DNA of 64,000 nucleotides from Brevundimonas sp. (GTDB taxonomy: Bacteria > Pseudomonadota > Alphaproteobacteria > Caulobacterales > Caulobacteraceae): positions 1-64,000 of the forward strand of contig NZ_JACESA010000012.1 in NCBI RefSeq assembly GCF_013912065.1. Reading direction: 5' to 3'. How positions within the stretch are numbered: position 1 is the first letter of the stretch; the number at the start of each line of letters is the position of its first letter. Below, piece after piece: positions 7,446-18,732 of this stretch. The translations under genes and the position numbers were made by a program. The notes beneath the pieces were generated by a model. The model made no database searches and had not been told where the DNA came from. It saw only the letters and a program-made list of their open reading frames with translations.

Positions 7446-10400
7446 TTAGAACGACTTGGTCAGGTTGATAAAGGCCGTGCGGCCGACATAATCGTAACCC
7501 GAGTAAAGCGGCACATTGCCGACGCGGGTCGCATACCCGGTCGAGATATAGTCTGGGTCTTCATTGAACAGGTTACGGACACCCGCAGTCACCGACCATT
7601 CGTCGGTGCGGTACTGAACCGACGCGCTGTGCAGGTAATAGTCGTCGGTTTCGGTGTTGATCCCGTAGTCGTTGATCAGAGATTCACCGTAGCGGTTCTG
7701 GTAGTAGTCCTCGTAACCCGAGGCGGCAATCCACTCGACGCCGTAACGAACCCGCCAGTTGTTCCACGAGTAGGTGGCGTCGAACGTAGCTGAGAACTCG
7801 GGAGTACCGATGGTGCCGACATCATCATAGATGGGGTCATCAGCAAACAGCGTGCTGTAGCGCTCAGTCATCTGGGTGACGGCCAGGTTGAACAGAGCCG
7901 TACCAGGTCCGAAATCGCGGCGGTAGCGGACAGTGTAGTCCAGACCCTTGACCACGTCCGTCGCGACGTTGACGTAGCTGTCATAGACGGTCAGGGCGTT
8001 GGTGCTGGTGTTGCGTTCGACAAGGGCGCAATAGCCGGCGTCCGAGGCGAAATCAGAGGCGGACGACGTGTAGCAGAAGTTCAGAATGGCGCCCGAACCG
8101 ATCCGCGACACGCCGTTGTCGACCTCGATTTCGTAGTAGTCGACGGCGAAGGACAGGTCGCCCCAGCCCGACGGCAGGGTCGGCTGGAAGATAGCGCCGA
8201 CAGTCATGTTGTCGGACGTCTCAGCCTCAAGACCGGCGACAGCGCCGCCCGAGGTGATCACGCGAACGCTGCTGGTTTGGACGAAGGACGATCCGTAACC
8301 TTCCGCGGTGCAGTTCGCTACAAGGGCGGCCGGGTCGTTCGGGGTCTGCTCCGAGCAGGGATCGTTGGCGCCGGAGATAAAGCCGCTGGTGGCGCCGACG
8401 AACTGTTCGAACAGCGCAGGTGCGCGGTACGAAGTGCCATAGGTGCCGCGCAGCGACAGCCAGTTGACCGGAGTGTAGACCAGACCGACCTTGTAGGTCG
8501 TGTCTTCGCCGTACGATTCATAGTCGGTGTAGCGGGCCGAGGCGCTCAAGGTCAGAGCCTGGGCGAACGGCAGGTTGGCCAGCAGAGGCACCTCTACTTC
8601 ACCGAAGACTTCCCACACCTGGTCCTCACCCCGGGTGATGCCCGCAGTGGAGAAGCCATAGATGTTGGAGTTCTGCATATCGAGAGCCGGCGTGTCGTCG
8701 ATCGAGGCTTCGCGCCATTCGGCGCCGATGAAGGCCGAAACCTGACCGGCCGGCAGGGTGAACAGGGGGCCATCCAGACCAACGCTGACGACCTTTTCGA
8801 TGTATTCCGTCGTGCCGGTGATCGGACGGAAGACATAGTTTTTCCAATTCTCCGGCAGATCACCGCCGACAGTCGCGGTGTTCAGGAAGGGCGCCGGGAT
8901 ACAGTTGGCCGTGGGATCGGTGATGTTGACACGGCAGGTTACTGTACCGGTCACGCCGGTGGACAGAACGCCCGTGCGCGTCAGGCTTGCCGGGGTGCCC
9001 GCCGGAGCGACGACGACGTCCAGCGAGTTCTGCAGCAGGTTCGTGATGAACTGCTCGAACATGTATTCTGACTTGGACTTCGTATAGCTGGCGTAGGCGT
9101 CGTAGCGCCAGTTCGGGACAATGAAATCACCGCGAATGCCCACGACTTCCTTGTTGAAGTCGACGGTCTGCTCGCTGTCGTACAGGCCATAGCCGATAAA
9201 GGCGCGAACACCGACGCGGGCATTGGCAGCCGGACCCGTGGTCGGGCTCAGGCCCTGGTTGGCCGAGAAGTTCGAAGCCGTGAGGTTCGAGGGGATCAGC
9301 AGGTTGCCGCGGTAATAGTCCAGGGCCAGCTGACGATAGCCGACCTGCGACGATTCACGACGGTTAAACAGGATTTCGCCGTACAGTTCAGCGTTGCCAA
9401 GAGCCTGCAGGTCGTAAGCGCCCTCGGAATACAGGGTCGTCACCGTGACCGGCGAGATCAGCGACTCCTTCAGCATGTCCGGCTCAAAGCTGTCGCGGTC
9501 GTAGTAGCCGACGCCTTCGAAACCGACCAGGCCGGTGGTGACCGCCGAGTTCGGACGCCACCGGGTGAAGGCGGCTCCGGCGTTGCCCGGACCAGGCACG
9601 CCGGCGAGCGCGCTGGTGCCGATCGTGTTGATTGTCACGCCCCCGCCGTCGATCGTGTAGCACTTCGGCTGACCGGTCTTCGGATCGATGAAATCGGAAC
9701 CATCCACGTACCCGTCGACGGCGCAACGCGCCCAGTCGCGGGCGCCAAGGGTAACTTCCTCACGGTTCATGTACTCGGCCGAACCAGCGATGCGCCAACG
9801 GTCGCCGCTGGTGCCGGCGACGATCGAGATGCGGCCCTGTTGACCTTCACTGTCCGCGTCGAGCGGAGCGTTGTACTGGCCTTCGACGGTGATGCCGTCG
9901 AGATTGTTACGCGTGATGATGTTCACGACGCCGGCGACGGCGTCAGACCCGTAGATCGACGAGGCGCCGTCTTTCAGCACTTCGATACGTTCGACCATGG
10001 CGGAGGGCAGGACGTTCAAGTCGGTCGAGCCGACCGACCCGCGCGAACCCGCAGGAGCGACGCGACGCCCGTTCAGCAGGATCAGGGTGCGGGTGGCGCC
10101 CAGGCCGCGCAGCGACAGGGTGTTGGCGCCGGGGCCGCCGTTGGTGACATAGCCGCCGTAGGCGTTGTTGATCTGGTCGGTGCCGCCGGAGATGGCCGTG
10201 CCCTGAAGGACATCCGTGGTCGAGGCGAAGCCGGCGAGCGTGGTTTCGTCGCGCGTCACGACTTGGACCGGCGAGGGCGAGTTATAGTTGTCGCGACGCA
10301 GACGCGAGCCGACGACGACGACCTCCTCGACGGCGGCGGCTTCCTCGGACTCGTCCGTGGTCGTAGACGTGGACTGCGCCAGTGCAGCCGGCGCAAAGCC

Positions 10401-10469
10401 GATCACAGCCACGGCCGCAAGGCCCGCGACCATGGTCGAACCCAGCAATTGGTTCTTGAATTGCAGCAT
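7446..10469 (-). CDS. TonB-dependent outer-membrane receptor 1
   Basis: 1007-residue outer-membrane active transporter that works with TonB-ExbBD. Residues 1-31 are a signal peptide (FAPAALAQ). A TonB-box-like VEEVVVVGSRLRR follows at about 48-60. The plug domain runs to about 190 (SPSPVQVVTRDETTLAGFAS; TRTLILLNGRRVAPAG; ERIEVLKDGASSIYGSDAVA). The beta barrel continues to the C-terminus (AFINLTKSF, terminal Phe). A GAGGGG ribosome site precedes ATG. The adjacent upstream gene is a paralog with near-identical plug sequence. Substrate class (siderophore, vitamin or glycan) is not determinable, and no regulator or inner-membrane transporter lies beside it. Confidence 0.92.
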   Translation of the reverse strand: MLQFKNQLLGSTMVAGLAAVAVIGFAPAALAQSTSTTTDESEEAAAVEEVVVVGSRLRRDNYNSPSPVQVVTRDETTLAGFASTTDVLQGTAISGGTDQINNAYGGYVTNGGPGANTLSLRGLGATRTLILLNGRRVAPAGSRGSVGSTDLNVLPSAMVERIEVLKDGASSIYGSDAVAGVVNIITRNNLDGITVEGQYNAPLDADSEGQQGRISIVAGTSGDRWRIAGSAEYMNREEVTLGARDWARCAVDGYVDGSDFIDPKTGQPKCYTIDGGGVTINTIGTSALAGVPGPGNAGAAFTRWRPNSAVTTGLVGFEGVGYYDRDSFEPDMLKESLISPVTVTTLYSEGAYDLQALGNAELYGEILFNRRESSQVGYRQLALDYYRGNLLIPSNLTASNFSANQGLSPTTGPAANARVGVRAFIGYGLYDSEQTVDFNKEVVGIRGDFIVPNWRYDAYASYTKSKSEYMFEQFITNLLQNSLDVVVAPAGTPASLTRTGVLSTGVTGTVTCRVNITDPTANCIPAPFLNTATVGGDLPENWKNYVFRPITGTTEYIEKVVSVGLDGPLFTLPAGQVSAFIGAEWREASIDDTPALDMQNSNIYGFSTAGITRGEDQVWEVFGEVEVPLLANLPFAQALTLSASARYTDYESYGEDTTYKVGLVYTPVNWLSLRGTYGTSYRAPALFEQFVGATSGFISGANDPCSEQTPNDPAALVANCTAEGYGSSFVQTSSVRVITSGGAVAGLEAETSDNMTVGAIFQPTLPSGWGDLSFAVDYYEIEVDNGVSRIGSGAILNFCYTSSASDFASDAGYCALVERNTSTNALTVYDSYVNVATDVVKGLDYTVRYRRDFGPGTALFNLAVTQMTERYSTLFADDPIYDDVGTIGTPEFSATFDATYSWNNWRVRYGVEWIAASGYEDYYQNRYGESLINDYGINTETDDYYLHSASVQYRTDEWSVTAGVRNLFNEDPDYISTGYATRVGNVPLYSGYDYVGRTAFINLTKSF

Positions 10470-10843
10470 ATTCAGTTCGCCCCTCTTTCAAATCAACATG
10501 TGTCGCCTCGTCGAAACGGGCGAACCAGTGCTGCTGTTATAGGGCGACCGACACAATGCGACAGTGATACGGTCGCCTTCTCGCCACTTTCCAAGCAGCC
10601 ACGTTACATTTCCGCCACATCTTCGTGATAGAATCGTGTTGAAATTTCGACGCAAAGTATGTTTGTTCGGCGAACATCAATGCTCAATTATCATTCAAGT
10701 TCGTAATTTTGACCCTCAATTATGGGACAAGGGGAGATTTTTTCCTTCTCGTTCGACTGATATTTCACGCCACATATGACAGGATCGAGGTTGTTTCCGC
10801 CCCAATCTGGACGCAAGTTTTGTCGACTGGCGTCCCAAAAGAC
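10470..10843. other. Gene-free, AT-richer region upstream of TonB receptor 1
   Basis: 374 bp with no plausible gene. It must hold the receptor 1 promoter. Visible structure: a 13-bp palindrome TGTTCG-G-CGAACA at 10664-10676, and a 9-bp direct repeat CTCAATTAT at 10683-10691 and 10715-10723. It is clearly AT-richer than the flanking genes. No specific regulator site can be named. Confidence 0.5.
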
Positions 10844-10872
10844 AAAAAGGCGGCGGACCGAAGTCCGCCGCC
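10844..10872 (-). terminator. Terminator of TonB-dependent receptor 2
   Basis: Stem GGCGGCGGAC (10849-10858) / GTCCGCCGCC (10863-10872), loop CGAA, followed on the minus strand by TTTTTG. Stem and loop are identical to the hairpin after receptor 1. Confidence 0.88.
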
Positions 10873-10899
10873 TCTTTCCGTCTGGAGCCGACGTCGCCC

Positions 10900-13857
10900 T
10901 TAGAAGGACTTGGTCAGGTTCACGAAGGCCGTGCGGCCCAGGTAGTCGTAGCCCGAGTACAGCGGGGCGTTGCCGACCCGGTTGTACACGCCCGACGAGA
11001 CGGTCGGCGGGTCTTCGTTGAACAGGTTGCGGACGCCGACCGTGGCGGTCCAGCCGTCGGACGCATACTGGACCGAGGCGTTGTGCAGCCAGTAGTCGTC
11101 AACCGCGAGGTCGTAATCCGAAGTGGCCGGATCTTCCTCGTAATAGGCGTAGCTGTCGGTGCCCTGGATCCATTCAACGCCGTAGCGCACGCGCCACTTG
11201 TCCCAGGCGTAGGAGACATCGGCCGTTCCGGTGAACTCCGGATTGTTGACCATGCCGGTGTAGTCTTCCAGCGGATCATCAGCGAACAGCTTGGACGAGA
11301 TTTCCGTGTACTGGGTGATCGCCAGGTTGAACAGCGCCGTGCCGGGACCCACGTCCTTGCGGTAACGCACGGTGTAATCCAGGCCCTTCACATTGTCCGT
11401 GGCCAGGTTGACGTAGCTGTCCTGGACCGTGAGGCTGTTGTCGGCGGAGTCACGCGACACCAGGCGGCAGAAGCCGGTGTCGGCCGCGAAGTCGCCGGGG
11501 TTGGAGTCGTAGCAGCGGGTCAGGATTTCGCCTGCGCCCGTGCGCGACACGCCGTTTTCGACCTCGATTTCGTAATAGTCGACGGCGAAGGCCAGATCGC
11601 CCCAGCTGGAGGGCAGCGGCGGCCGCAGCACCAGACCCAGCGTCATATTGGTCGAGGTCTCGGCCTCCAGGCCGGCGTCGGCGCCGCCCGAAGTGACCAC
11701 GCGAACGCTGTTGGTCGATTGGAAGTCGCCCGCCAGACCTTCGGCCGTGCAGTTGGCGACGCGGTTCGGGTTGACCCCCGGCGCGCCGTAGTTGTTGCAG
11801 CGGTCGTTGGTGTTCGACAGGAAGCCCGTGGTCGCGCCGACATATTGTTCGAACAGCGCCGGGGCGCGGTACGAGGTGCCGTAGGTGCCGCGGACCGTGA
11901 TCCAGTCGATCGGACGATAGACCACGCCGATCTTGTAGGTCGTGTCGTCGCCGTAGGAATCATAGTCGGTGTAACGGAACGAGCCGTTCAGCGTCAGCTC
12001 GCGCACGCCGGGCAGGTCGACCAGGATCGGCGCTTCGATTTCGCCGAACACTTCCTTCACCGAGTCCGAGCCGCGCGTGATGGCCGAGGTGGAGAAGTTG
12101 TAGGTGTTGCCCAGCTGGCTATCCAGGCCGGGGGTGTCGTCGATCTCGGACTCACGCCATTCGGTGCCGAAGAAGCCCATGACCCGACCGGCCGGCAGGC
12201 TGAACAGCGGGCCGTCGATGCCGATGCTGGCCACCTTCTCGGTGAACTCGGTCGTGCCGGTCACCGGGCGGAAGACATAGTCGACCCAGTCCTGCGGCAG
12301 GACGCCGCCGATGGTCTGGGTGTTCAGCACGGGAGCGGCGACACAGCCGGGATTCGAGGCCAGTTGCGCGCATTGGAACTGCCCCGGCGCCGTCTGGACC
12401 ACGTCCAGCGACTCGATCAGACGATCCGTCAGGAACTGTTCGCTGGTGTAGGTCGACTTGGACCGCGAATAGCTGACATAGGCGTCATAGCGCCATTCCG
12501 GCAGGACGAAGTCGCCCTTGATGCCGGCGACGTAGCGGCCGAAGTCCACTTCCTGTTCGGAGTTGTCGTTGCCGAAGCCGATGAAGGCGCGCACGCCGAC
12601 GTTCTGGCCCTTGTTCAGGCCTTGGTCGCCGAAGGCGGTGCTGGCCTGCAGGTTCGCGGGGATCAGCGGGCTGCCCTTGGCGTAATCCAGCGCCAGCTGA
12701 CGATAGCCGGTCTGCGACGACTTGCGCTGATTGAACAGGGCTTCGCCATAGACTTCGGCATTGCCCAGGGCGTGCAGGTCGTAGCCGGCTTCGCCGTACA
12801 GGGTCGTGATGTCGACCGGCGAGATCAGCGATTCGTTCAGCATCCGGTCTTCGAAGGTGTCACGGACGTTCAGGTTGTTGCCGCCGCCGCCGACGCCTTC
12901 GAACCCGACGAGGCCGGTCGTGACGGCCGAATTCGGGCGCCAGCGGTTGAAGGTCGTGCCGAACGCGCCAGGGGCTGCGACGCCTGTGGTCGTGCCGGTG
13001 CCGATGGTGTTGATCGTCACGCCGTTCGAGCCGGTCGTGGTGATCGGATAGCATTTCGACTGGCCGGTCAGCGGATCGATATAGTCCTGGCCGTTGCGGA
13101 AGCCGTCTGTCTGGCAACGGGTGAACTCGCGGTCGCGCAGGGTCAGTTCGTCGCGCTCATAGCGTTCGATCGAACCGGCGGCGCGCCAGCGGTCGCCGCG
13201 CGTGCCCGCCGTCAGCGACAGACGGGTCGATCCGCCGGCGCCATTGGCTTCCAGCGGCTCGTTGCGCTGGGCTTCGAAGGTCAGGCCTTCGAAATTGCGG
13301 CGGGTCTGGATGTTGACCACGCCGGCGACGGCGTCCGAACCATAGACCGACGAGGCGCCGTCACGCAGCACTTCGACCCGGTCGATGATGGCGGTCGGCA
13401 GGACGTTCAGGTCGGCCGCGCCGACCGAACCGCGCGAACCGGCCGGCGAGACGCGGCGGCCGTTCAACAGCACCAGGGTGCGGCTGGGGCTCATGCCGCG
13501 CAGGCCGATGGTGTTGGCGCCGGGGCCGCCGTCGGTGACGTAACCGCCGTAGGAGTTGTTGATCTGCGAGGTGCCGCCGGTGACGGCCGTGCTCTGCAGC
13601 GCTTCCGTGGTCGAGGCGAAGCCCTGCAGGGTCGCCTCTTCGCGCGTCACCACCTGGGTCGGCGACGGGGCGTTGTAGTTGTCGCGGCGGATGCGCGAAC
13701 CGATGACGACGATATCGTCGACGCTGGTGGATTCGTCGGCCTGGGCGACTGCCGCATCCTGCGCCGAAGCAATGGACGGAGCAAACATCGCCAAGGAAGC
13801 GACAGCAATTCCACCGACGATCGTCGATGCAAGAAGGTTGTTCTTACGAGTACGCAT
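10900..13857 (-). CDS. TonB-dependent outer-membrane receptor 2, paralog of receptor 1
   Basis: 985 residues from ATG at 13855-13857. This start aligns the signal peptide (KNNLLASTIV, then SIASAQ) with that of receptor 1 (KNQLLGSTMV). A longer in-frame start at 13880 is possible. Order: signal peptide 1-32, TonB-box-like DDIVVIGSRIRRDNYN, plug with SRTLVLLNGRRVSPAG and DRVEVLRDGASSVYGSDAVA, then barrel to the terminal AFVNLTKSF. The two receptors are alignable along their whole length, including the near-identical C-terminal segment NEDP...YSGYDY.GRTAF. This indicates tandem duplication followed by divergence of extracellular loops. Confidence 0.92.
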   Translation of the reverse strand: MRTRKNNLLASTIVGGIAVASLAMFAPSIASAQDAAVAQADESTSVDDIVVIGSRIRRDNYNAPSPTQVVTREEATLQGFASTTEALQSTAVTGGTSQINNSYGGYVTDGGPGANTIGLRGMSPSRTLVLLNGRRVSPAGSRGSVGAADLNVLPTAIIDRVEVLRDGASSVYGSDAVAGVVNIQTRRNFEGLTFEAQRNEPLEANGAGGSTRLSLTAGTRGDRWRAAGSIERYERDELTLRDREFTRCQTDGFRNGQDYIDPLTGQSKCYPITTTGSNGVTINTIGTGTTTGVAAPGAFGTTFNRWRPNSAVTTGLVGFEGVGGGGNNLNVRDTFEDRMLNESLISPVDITTLYGEAGYDLHALGNAEVYGEALFNQRKSSQTGYRQLALDYAKGSPLIPANLQASTAFGDQGLNKGQNVGVRAFIGFGNDNSEQEVDFGRYVAGIKGDFVLPEWRYDAYVSYSRSKSTYTSEQFLTDRLIESLDVVQTAPGQFQCAQLASNPGCVAAPVLNTQTIGGVLPQDWVDYVFRPVTGTTEFTEKVASIGIDGPLFSLPAGRVMGFFGTEWRESEIDDTPGLDSQLGNTYNFSTSAITRGSDSVKEVFGEIEAPILVDLPGVRELTLNGSFRYTDYDSYGDDTTYKIGVVYRPIDWITVRGTYGTSYRAPALFEQYVGATTGFLSNTNDRCNNYGAPGVNPNRVANCTAEGLAGDFQSTNSVRVVTSGGADAGLEAETSTNMTLGLVLRPPLPSSWGDLAFAVDYYEIEVENGVSRTGAGEILTRCYDSNPGDFAADTGFCRLVSRDSADNSLTVQDSYVNLATDNVKGLDYTVRYRKDVGPGTALFNLAITQYTEISSKLFADDPLEDYTGMVNNPEFTGTADVSYAWDKWRVRYGVEWIQGTDSYAYYEEDPATSDYDLAVDDYWLHNASVQYASDGWTATVGVRNLFNEDPPTVSSGVYNRVGNAPLYSGYDYLGRTAFVNLTKSF

Positions 13858-14166
13858 ACGCCTCTTCACAATTAGCATTGATACAATACTCGAACACACA
13901 TGAATATCACCGATATGTATCGGCGATATACAGAATGCATCCGCTATGTGACCGGCGTAGGCCCAGCGAAAACGAACTGCAACTAAAAAGTCGCATAAAC
14001 GTCGAGAATGGGGACGAATTGCGCGCGAATTGTATCGGCCAGCCCCGCTATGGAGCATTATATTTCTACATTACGCCGTTTTGTCGCCACTTTTTGGCAT
14101 TGAGAAGAGGAACCAGCCACGCTTTAGGAGCGCTATGGCGCCATATGACGCCACGCACTAAGTTCT
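13858..14166. other. Divergent promoter region of TonB receptor 2 and uvrB
   Basis: About 309 bp without a supportable gene. It contains a perfect palindrome CCGATA-TG-TATCGG at 13910-13923, 53-66 bp upstream of the receptor start, which could be an operator. The uvrB side ends in the SOS box described separately. No recognisable ribosome site precedes the uvrB ATG. Confidence 0.5.
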
Positions 14167-14170
14167 GTTC

Positions 14171-16522
<2,352 letters not shown>

Positions 16523-16611
16523 GAGGGGCGCGGTTAGGCCAGAGGGAGTAGTGCGATTGAGCGGATAGTCTTCTCCAGGGATGCAACAAAGCCCTGAAAC
16601 GCGCTGGGGGC

Positions 16612-17583
16612 CTAAAGCAGTTCCTTGTTGAAACGAGCCACATACTCGAAGGGGCTGTTGCTACGCTCGCGACCTTTAATCCCGGCGGTGACGCTCAACA
16701 TCGACAAGGCAGTCAGTCCCCCAGTTGCAAGCAAGGCCGAAGCTAGCGGCAGGCCTGCAGCAACTGCGCCCGCGTGCGATGCGATGCCGACGCCGACCGT
16801 TTTCCAATCGAACTTGATGTCCAAGCCACTAAGCCGCATCCTGAACGGAGCCTCCTGCGACGCTCTGATGTGATCAGAGAGCGACTTGTCGAAGGCCGTT
16901 AATGCACTGATTGCAGCTAAGTCCTTGTCCGGCGACGCTAGAACCTCGAGATAAATGTTGTCGATATGGTGCCGCAACGACAGCAGTTCGGCTCGGCGCC
17001 TTGCCCGGAACTCAAGAACCGCCTCTATCGGGACCTCTCTATCGGGAATAGGTATCGCGTCATAAAATTGGAGCAAAAGCCCTCGCTGTTTCTCCATCTG
17101 CTCTTCTGGGAATGATATCGAATCTTCCCCACGAGCGAGGCTCCAGCGTCCAGGCTCTTTCCGGTCGAGAAAACTGAAGCTCTCTAGATGTGCCTTCAAA
17201 AAGGCGATAGCTGCGTTCCCACCGCCGGATATGCGCGCCTGAGGCCGGAACAGTATCCCTTCCGCCATAAGGAATTTGGCATCCGGCCCTTCACCGATAC
17301 TTATGAAGTTGTTGTTGGGAAAAGCCAGTCGGTCCCACAAAAGTAAGTTCGCTCTGAGCTGCAGCGGATCAATATCACTACTTTTCAGATAAAATCGACC
17401 GCGTTCCAGGTTGATTGGCGGGGATATAACTAGGCCCCGTTCGGTCAAACCGAGAGGGTCGTGATCTGACATTATCTCGATGGATCCGAAGAATGTCGGA
17501 TTAGCCGGCGGGCCCCCAAGCGTCGGGACCAATGGTCCCGGTCCAACGGACGATGAACCTAACAGCTGGCTTTTGAGCGACAT
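16612..17583 (-). CDS. DUF6236-like hypothetical protein
   Basis: 323 residues from ATG 17581-17583. The segment ERGLVISPPINLERGRFYLK, then LLLWDRLAFPNNNFISIG and FLMAEGILFRP, resembles DUF6236 family openings of the type G-I-I-PPP...LLYWDKIDFP. This is recalled pattern similarity, not a search. The middle is charged and helical (about 165-260). Residues ~280-312 form a hydrophobic Gly/Ala-rich stretch that could be membrane-associated. Its base composition is visibly lower in GC and its codon use less biased than uvrB and lepA on either side, which suggests acquisition. It sits in the repeat-rich uvrB-lepA interval beside a decayed antitoxin. Function is unknown. Confidence 0.7.
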   Translation of the reverse strand: MSLKSQLLGSSSVGPGPLVPTLGGPPANPTFFGSIEIMSDHDPLGLTERGLVISPPINLERGRFYLKSSDIDPLQLRANLLLWDRLAFPNNNFISIGEGPDAKFLMAEGILFRPQARISGGGNAAIAFLKAHLESFSFLDRKEPGRWSLARGEDSISFPEEQMEKQRGLLLQFYDAIPIPDREVPIEAVLEFRARRRAELLSLRHHIDNIYLEVLASPDKDLAAISALTAFDKSLSDHIRASQEAPFRMRLSGLDIKFDWKTVGVGIASHAGAVAAGLPLASALLATGGLTALSMLSVTAGIKGRERSNSPFEYVARFNKELL

Positions 17584-17698
17584 TGCAAAGTCCGGATGTT
17601 TCCGATTTGTTCGGTCGGACAATACTTCGCTCAGAATCACCGGCCATGTCAAAGTCCGGCATCGCCCCGCCATTGGCATCCGAGGACGAGAGGCGTCG

Positions 17699-17918
17699 CT
17701 ACTCGGAGCCCCGGAGGCGGCCCGTGAATGGGGACACGTACCATTTAGGCAAATGACCTAAATCAACTCCACCTATACGAATGCCCAGCACCCGCGCCAC
17801 GCGGCTGAGCGTGTCCAGCGTCACGTTCGACGCCTCCGCGGCGAGGACGCGGTTCAGTTGAGTGCGGCGGGTCTCCATTCGTCGGTCCTGGGGCGCGGGT
17901 CAGGCCCTGGGCCTTCAT
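17699..17918 (-). pseudogene. Decayed XRE/HigA-type antitoxin fragment
   Basis: Reading leftwards, an ATG-AAG opening at 17918 gives MKAQGLTRA. A frame change near 17890 then leads into METRRTQLNRVLAAEASNVT and LDTLSRVARVLGIRIG. Together these match the helix-turn-helix of small XRE antitoxins (pattern AMK..GLTRAEMARRM.TSR.QLNRVL.....VTL.TL.R.A..LG). The usual ~25-35 upstream residues are missing, and the reading frame is broken in the first helix. It abuts the palindromic element starting at 17932. No toxin gene is present nearby. An intact 59-codon ORF (17699-17878) could still be translated. Confidence 0.6.
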
Positions 17919-17931
17919 CGCCGTCCTGATC

Positions 17932-18077
17932 CCTTCTCCCCTTGCGGGAGAAGGTGGGCGACCCTCGGGCTTGTCCCGAGGGGAGGTCGGATGAGGGGTT
18001 TCACCGGCCCTGACGATCCACGCCGAACCGACCCCCAACCGGCCCTGCGGGCCACCTTCTCCCGCAGGGGGAGAAGG
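17932..18077. repeat. Palindrome-ended intergenic element, copy A
   Basis: 146 bp bounded by CCTTCTCCCCTTGCGGGAGA at the left and the complementary CTCCCGCAGGGGGAGAAGG at the right. Each end is itself a small hairpin. The core GGATGAGGGGTTTCACCGGC, then CCTGACG and GCCGAACCGACC, is shared with copy B at 18474-18610 in the same orientation. Confidence 0.85.
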
Positions 18078-18117
18078 AAGGGGTTGCAATCTTGGCGAGC
18101 GTTTGCACAATCTGGAT

Positions 18118-18468
18118 ATGGACGACTGGCTGCAATCCCGCGCCAAACAGATGCGCCGCGAGCCCGTCCATTATGAGCGGCGGCTGTGGGGGCTGTTGCG
18201 GGATCGGCGGCTGGCGGGGCTGAAGTTTCGGCGGCAGATGGTGGTCGGGCGGTATATCGTCGACTTCGTCTGTCTGAGGCATCGGCTGATCGTCGAGGCG
18301 GACGGGCCGCAGCATGACGACCGGATCGAGGACGCCGAGCGGGACGCCTGGCTGCGTGAACAGGGGTTCCGGGTGCTGCGGTTTGCGAATGGGATGATCG
18401 GCGACCAGCGGGAAGCGGTGCTGTCGGCCATTGTGGCGGCGACCGAGGAAGGCCTGACGCGCGATTAA
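18118..18468 (+). CDS. DUF559 (Vsr-superfamily endonuclease-like) protein
   Basis: 116 residues from ATG 18118. An in-frame TTG at 18103 is possible but lacks a clear ribosome site. The DUF559 core is clear: RRLWGLLRDRRLAGLKFRRQ, then GRYIVDFVCLRHRLIVEADG with the following PQH, then DAWLREQGFRVLRFAN. This corresponds to the PD-(D/E)XK-like fold of the Vsr superfamily, with D/E-x-D residues in VDFVC and VEADG. No biochemical activity is established for the family. The gene fills almost all of the space between two similarly oriented palindromic elements. Confidence 0.85.
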   Translation: MDDWLQSRAKQMRREPVHYERRLWGLLRDRRLAGLKFRRQMVVGRYIVDFVCLRHRLIVEADGPQHDDRIEDAERDAWLREQGFRVLRFANGMIGDQREAVLSAIVAATEEGLTRD

Positions 18469-18473
18469 ACCTT

Positions 18474-18610
18474 CCTTCTCCCCTTGCGGGAGAAGGTGGC
18501 GGCCGAAGGCTGACGGATGAGGGGTTTCACCGGCCCTGACGGTTCAGGCCGAACCGACCCCTCATCCGACCTCGCTGCGCTCGGCCACCTTCTCCCGCAA
18601 GGGGAGAAGG
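18474..18610. repeat. Palindrome-ended intergenic element, copy B
   Basis: 137 bp starting CCTTCTCCCCTTGCGGGAGA and ending CTCCCGCAAGGGGAGAAGG, with the same core as copy A. It begins 5 bp after the DUF559 stop codon, so its left hairpin may also act as that gene's terminator. Confidence 0.85.
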
Positions 18611-18732
18611 AAGAAGGGAAGGAAGGAAGGAGATGGGGTTGCGTCCGGGTTTGGCGTAACGACGGTTTAGGTCGTGGAGCTATGAGCCAGGGCATTCACC
18701 GCAAGATCCGATCCGACGCCGTCTAGGCCGAG

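Noticed and set aside
10562-10903. Short ORFs in the gap between the two TonB receptors
   Set aside because: No ribosome sites, no composition expected of genes here, and they overlap the terminator.
11083-13875. 930-codon plus-strand frame opposite TonB receptor 2
   Set aside because: Antisense shadow rich in Val/Gly/Ala/Arg with no domain; the receptor on the other strand has signal peptide, plug and terminator.
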